Shown one piece after another: positions 6,011 to 8,930 of a stretch of DNA of 8,930 bases. The stretch is taken from positions 79,086-88,015 of the forward strand of contig DLST01000021.1 of assembly GCA_002500745.1 (NCBI GenBank). Direction: 5' to 3'. The number at the start of each line of letters is the position of its first letter. Position 1 is the first letter of the stretch. The stretch is from Sphingobacterium sp. UBA7855 (GTDB lineage Bacteria > Bacteroidota > Bacteroidia > Sphingobacteriales > Sphingobacteriaceae). The notes beneath the pieces were generated by a model. The model saw only the letters and a list, made by a program, of their open reading frames with translations. It ran no database searches and had not been told where the DNA came from. A program made the translations under genes and the position numbers.

Positions 6011-6486
6011 ATGCTAAAACGAAGTAATTTTTATGTATGTGTATGTATGATCTGTTTTTTATTGACAGGTTTTACTTTTAAAGGAGAGGAAAAAGAAGCG
6101 AGGGTAAAGCGCGTTATCGATGGCGATACCTTTGTCATTGAAAATGGAACCTCAAAAGGGGAGAAAGTTAGGCTGATAGGGGTAGATGCCCCGGAAACGA
6201 GGCGGACGGCACGCAAGGAAATCGGTTACTATGGTCAAGAAGCAAAGCAGTATTTAACGGCAATGTTGAATGGAAAAAGTGTTAAGTTAGTCTTTGACAT
6301 TGGAAAACGGGATCGGTATGGAAGACTTCTTGCCTATGTGTATATTTGAAAGAAATTCGTCAATCGGGATTTGGTTGAACAGGGTTATGCAGTTCCTATA
6401 CGCTAGCACCAAATGTACAATATGCAGATTTATTTGTAAAATTGGAACGTCAGGCTCGTCAGGAGAAACGTGGCCTTTGGAAATAA
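6011..6486 (+). pseudogene. Broken staphylococcal nuclease-like (thermonuclease/SNase) gene
   Basis: The intact part (6011-6349, 112 residues) starts with a secretion-type N-terminus, MLKRSNFYVCVCMICFLLTG. It then shows SNase motifs: VIDGDTF at 35-41, VRLIGVDAPE at 53-62 with Arg54, Asp59 and Glu62 matching the active-site Arg35/Asp40/Glu43, and DRYGRLLAY at 101-109 with Arg105 matching Arg87. An in-frame TGA at 6347-6349 interrupts it. The same frame continues past the stop with family-like KKFVNRDLVEQGYA (6350-6391). A one-base loss between about 6389 and 6397 then shifts the frame, and YTLAPNVQYADLFVKLERQA... GLWK, the typical SNase C-terminus, ends at TAA 6484-6486. Two lesions in otherwise well-preserved sequence mean either a recent pseudogene or sequencing errors. 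The 112-residue product keeps the catalytic residues but lacks the C-terminal helix. The EamA gene starts 14 bp later. Confidence 0.85.
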
Positions 6487-6500
6487 ATGAATTTTGAATC

Positions 6501-7370
6501 ATGATTTTTGTTTTATTCAGTGTCATCTGTAGCGTAACCGTTGCTGTTTTATTAAAATTGGCAAAACAAAATGGAGTCGAAACCAAACAAGTTATCGTTT
6601 GGAATTACCCCATGGCGGTTGCACTGGCTTATTTTGTATTGCAACCGAATCTAAAATCGTTCGTATGGGATGCTATGCCGGTTACGTTGTATACGAGTCT
6701 GGCGATATTACTTCCAGGGATGTTTGTTTTTATAGCTTTGTCCATTCGCTATGGTGGTTTGGTCAAGACAGAGATTGCACAACGCTTATCGTTGTTTATT
6801 CCCTTGCTTGCATCATTTTTCTTCTTTCATGAAAAAATGGAGGGACATAAGATGCTCGGAATAGCCCTTGGTTTATTGGCTATCCTATGTTCTATTGGCT
6901 GGCAAAAAAATGAGCATAGTGGCTCGATGGGAGATAGTCGTTATAAAGCGCTTTATCCATTATTGGTATTTATCGGTATGGGCATAATTGATATCCTCTT
7001 CAAACAGGTCGCCTTGCATGTTAATATACCTTATATCAGTTCCATGTTTATTATCTTTGTGATGGCGATGTTTATTGCAATGGTGCTGTTGCTGTATTTC
7101 CTTTTTGTGGAAAAGCAACGTTTTTCAAAGCAAGCTGTGGGATATGGATTGGTTTTGGGCGTATTTAACTTCTGTAACATCCTATTCTATATGAAAGCGC
7201 ATCGTGCCCTACCAGACAATCCATCAGTCGTATTTACTGGGATGAATATTGGTGTGATCTCATTGGGCGCTCTAATTGGCGTCTTATTTTTTAAAGAAAG
7301 GTTATCATTATTGAATTATCTAGGCATAGCGCTTTCTATTGTTTCAGTTTTAATCATAGCATATCTATGA
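6501..7370 (+). CDS. EamA/DMT-superfamily permease
   Basis: The 289-residue integral inner-membrane protein has about ten hydrophobic segments, near residues 2-20, 31-48, 60-82, 92-110, 117-133, 150-168, 178-202, 212-231, 244-264 and 271-289. They form two repeated halves. Each half ends in the EamA pattern of a short charged turn followed by a Gly-rich helix: FFHEKMEGHKMLGIALG around 108-124 and FFKERLSLLNYLGIALS around 263-279. Family members export or import small metabolites such as amino acids, nucleobases, nucleotide sugars or drugs; the substrate here is unknown. Its ATG lies 14 bp after the nuclease remnant, and its TGA overlaps the next ATG (ATGA at 7367-7370). It is probably transcribed from the nuclease promoter or from one inside that remnant. 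Confidence 0.87.
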   Translation: MIFVLFSVICSVTVAVLLKLAKQNGVETKQVIVWNYPMAVALAYFVLQPNLKSFVWDAMPVTLYTSLAILLPGMFVFIALSIRYGGLVKTEIAQRLSLFIPLLASFFFFHEKMEGHKMLGIALGLLAILCSIGWQKNEHSGSMGDSRYKALYPLLVFIGMGIIDILFKQVALHVNIPYISSMFIIFVMAMFIAMVLLLYFLFVEKQRFSKQAVGYGLVLGVFNFCNILFYMKAHRALPDNPSVVFTGMNIGVISLGALIGVLFFKERLSLLNYLGIALSIVSVLIIAYL

Positions 7371-7984
7371 GTTTATTTGAAGATACTTACCGGACTATTG
7401 ATGCAAAATACGAGGGAATTTTTAGAGATAAGGGCAGTAAATTTATTGCTTATGCTTTTCCATTTAAATCCGAAGAGCAATTAAAAGATCTGATTTTGGA
7501 AGTGAAAGCGATTCATCCGAAAGCGAGACACCATTGTTGGGCTTATCGTCTCACGCCAGATCGTGCTGTCTTTCGTGTGAATGATGATGGAGAACCGTCG
7601 GGAACAGCAGGACGCCCAATTTTAAATGTGCTATTGTCTATGGATGTCACCAACATTACCGTGATTGTTGTACGGTATTTTGGCGGTACATTGTTGGGCG
7701 TGCCAGGTTTGATTAATGCCTACAAATCGGCCACCCAAGACGCTTTGAACCAAGCAGAAATTATCGAGCGTACAGTGAATGACCATTATGGTATTACCTT
7801 CGATTACCTCCATATGAATGATGTTATGCGGATAATTAAGGAAGAAGGCGTAGGAGTTGAAAAACAGGAATTTGACAATCAATGTTATTTGGAGTTTGAA
7901 GTCCGAAAAACGCAGGTCAATCGAATTGTTGATCGGTTCACTAAAATTGAGGGCTGTCAGTTAACTTATTTATATACGCTATGA
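7367..7984 (+). CDS. yigZ: YigZ/IMPACT family protein (UPF0029 plus DUF1949)
   Basis: This is a 205-residue cytosolic protein. The N-terminal UPF0029/Impact domain covers about 15-125, with the signature elements ARHHCWAYRL (53-62), VNDDGEPSGTAGRPIL (71-86) and VVRYFGGTLLGVPGLINAYKSA (101-122). The C-terminal part (about 137-200) fits the ferredoxin-like DUF1949 domain. The family is related to the eukaryotic translation regulator IMPACT. Bacterial members are thought to bind nucleic acid or act near the ribosome, but no precise biochemical role is established. Length is typical. The gene is sandwiched between two ATGA overlaps (7367-7370 and 7981-7984), so it is tightly co-translated with the permease before it and the phosphorylase after it. 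The symbol is used as a family name. Confidence 0.92.
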   Translation: MSLFEDTYRTIDAKYEGIFRDKGSKFIAYAFPFKSEEQLKDLILEVKAIHPKARHHCWAYRLTPDRAVFRVNDDGEPSGTAGRPILNVLLSMDVTNITVIVVRYFGGTLLGVPGLINAYKSATQDALNQAEIIERTVNDHYGITFDYLHMNDVMRIIKEEGVGVEKQEFDNQCYLEFEVRKTQVNRIVDRFTKIEGCQLTYLYTL

Positions 7985-8835
7985 TTAACGAATCGGAATT
8001 AGTTTTGAATGCAGATGGCAGTATTTATCATCTGAATTTGTTGCCAGAAGACCTGGCCAATACCGTAATTACTGTAGGCGATCCAGACCGGGTGGCGAAA
8101 GTTTCGGCGCACTTTGATCGCATTGAACTCAAAAAGGGGAAGCGTGAATTTATTACACATACCGGGTATTTGGGGAATAAACGGCTGACCGTAATATCCA
8201 CCGGTATAGGTACGGATAATATAGACATCGTACTAAATGAACTGGATGCACTTGCAAATATTGATTTTGCCAGCAGAACCGTCAAGTCCGTGCTGACCTC
8301 GCTGGATATAATACGCATCGGAACTTCAGGCGCTGTACAACAAGATGTAGAAATGGGAACTATTTTGGCCTCTTCTTACGGTATAGGTCTTGATGCCTTG
8401 ATGAACTATTATGAGGGTACTTATAACGATGAGGAAAAAGAGCTTGAGGCGGAATTAGGTAGGCATTTTTCGGCATTGAACTTGCAGCCTTATGTTGCCA
8501 AAGGGAGTAGAAGTCTTCAGGAACAGATAGCTTTTGATCTTCCCAAGGGCATCACATTAACCGCACCAGGTTTTTATGCACCACAGGGGCGTAATTTGCG
8601 GGCGAATAATAGCATTCCTAATTTTTTGAGTTTAGTAAATTCTTTTCAATACAAAGCGCTACGCTTAACTAACCTGGAGATGGAAACCGCCGGTATTTAT
8701 GCATTGGCCAATCTATTTGGACATCAAGCTTTATCCATCAATGCTATTTTGGCAAATAGGGTGAACGGCCATTTTTCCGCTACGCCCGAACAAGTAGTCG
8801 ATAAAGCTATACAGCTCGTTCTAGGACGCATTTAA
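7981..8835 (+). CDS. Nucleoside phosphorylase, uridine phosphorylase-like
   Basis: The 284-residue cytosolic enzyme is of the PNP/UDP-1 family and performs phosphorolysis of a nucleoside to base plus (deoxy)ribose-1-phosphate. Visible motifs are VGDPDRV at 32-38 (phosphate-binding GDPxR), STGIGTDNIDI at 73-83, IRIGTSGAVQ at 111-120 (phosphate/ribose site with Arg112), PQGR at 201-204 and NLEMETAGIYAL at 231-242 (ribose-binding Glu-Met-Glu). Gln202 and Arg204 match by spacing the Gln166-x-Arg168 pair that holds uracil in E. coli Udp, which favours uridine over purine nucleosides. It is somewhat longer than E. coli Udp (253 residues), with an insertion around 140-175. It starts inside the yigZ stop (ATGA). 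The stop lies inside a convergent open frame from the right edge. Pyrimidine specificity is an inference. Confidence 0.9.
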   Translation: MINESELVLNADGSIYHLNLLPEDLANTVITVGDPDRVAKVSAHFDRIELKKGKREFITHTGYLGNKRLTVISTGIGTDNIDIVLNELDALANIDFASRTVKSVLTSLDIIRIGTSGAVQQDVEMGTILASSYGIGLDALMNYYEGTYNDEEKELEAELGRHFSALNLQPYVAKGSRSLQEQIAFDLPKGITLTAPGFYAPQGRNLRANNSIPNFLSLVNSFQYKALRLTNLEMETAGIYALANLFGHQALSINAILANRVNGHFSATPEQVVDKAIQLVLGRI

Positions 8836-8930
8836 CTCTTTTTGGAGAACAACCTTGTGCAATAGACGGTTCGTGACGGATGCAATAAAAGAGTGGATGT
8901 TGTAGACAAGATTCAAATCGAAAAGGAATT
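8821..8930 (-). CDS. Possible C-terminal fragment of a convergent gene (partial)
   Basis: A minus-strand frame is open from the right edge to TAG at 8823-8821 (35 residues visible). It reads protein-like sequence such as FLFDLNLVYNIHSF and later RLLHKVVLQKELNAS. It would overlap the end of the phosphorylase gene by 15 bp. A second minus-strand frame is also open, and the plus strand is closed by stops soon after 8835, so a gene here is most likely on the minus strand. No family is recognised. No clear terminator separates the two genes. Confidence 0.42.
   Translation of the reverse strand, partial: FLFDLNLVYNIHSFIASVTNRLLHKVVLQKELNAS

Noticed and set aside
8834..8894. Inverted ACTCTTTT/AAAAGAGT pair after the phosphorylase gene
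   Set aside because: The arms are more than 40 bases apart and AT-rich, so a stable terminator is unlikely.
1..8930. CRISPR arrays, tRNA or rRNA genes, insertion sequences
   Set aside because: No regularly spaced repeats, cloverleaf-like or rRNA-like sequence, transposase or terminal inverted repeats were seen.

Overview
The window looks like chromosomal DNA of a Bacteroidota bacterium, most likely a Sphingobacteriaceae member (Sphingobacterium/Pedobacter type). This rests on three things: low GC content, promoter-like TAnnTTTG/TTTG elements with no clear Shine-Dalgarno sequences, and a fused type I-beta DAHP synthase/chorismate mutase typical of this phylum. The genus is inferred from general familiarity, not from a search.

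Left half (55-5649, all minus strand): an aromatic amino acid biosynthesis block. In transcription order it holds a promoter (5620-5649), a short leader peptide gene (5534-5599), a strong intrinsic terminator (5465-5501), pheA (prephenate dehydratase, start at 5437), the DAHP synthase/chorismate mutase fusion, aroA (EPSP synthase, sharing one base with the gene before it) and a terminator (2164-2196). aroC (chorismate synthase) follows, probably with its own promoter, and overlaps a ROK-family sugar kinase-like gene by 14 nt.

The most interesting element is the pheA leader. A 21-codon ORF carries nine aromatic codons (5 Phe, 4 Tyr) within eleven consecutive codons. Its last codons can pair with the 5' arm of the terminator, giving mutually exclusive antiterminator and terminator structures. 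This is the architecture of ribosome-mediated transcription attenuation, here with a mixed Phe+Tyr sensor ahead of both the Phe branch gene and shared-pathway genes.

Middle (5650-5985): a very T-rich, C-poor divergent spacer with repeated TTTTTATGTG words, ending in a plus-strand promoter.

Right half (6011-8835, plus strand): a staphylococcal-type nuclease gene broken by an in-frame TGA and a one-base frameshift, followed by an EamA/DMT permease, a YigZ/IMPACT-family protein and a uridine phosphorylase-like enzyme. The last three are joined by two ATGA overlaps and probably form one transcription unit. The C-terminus of a convergent gene appears to enter from the right edge.
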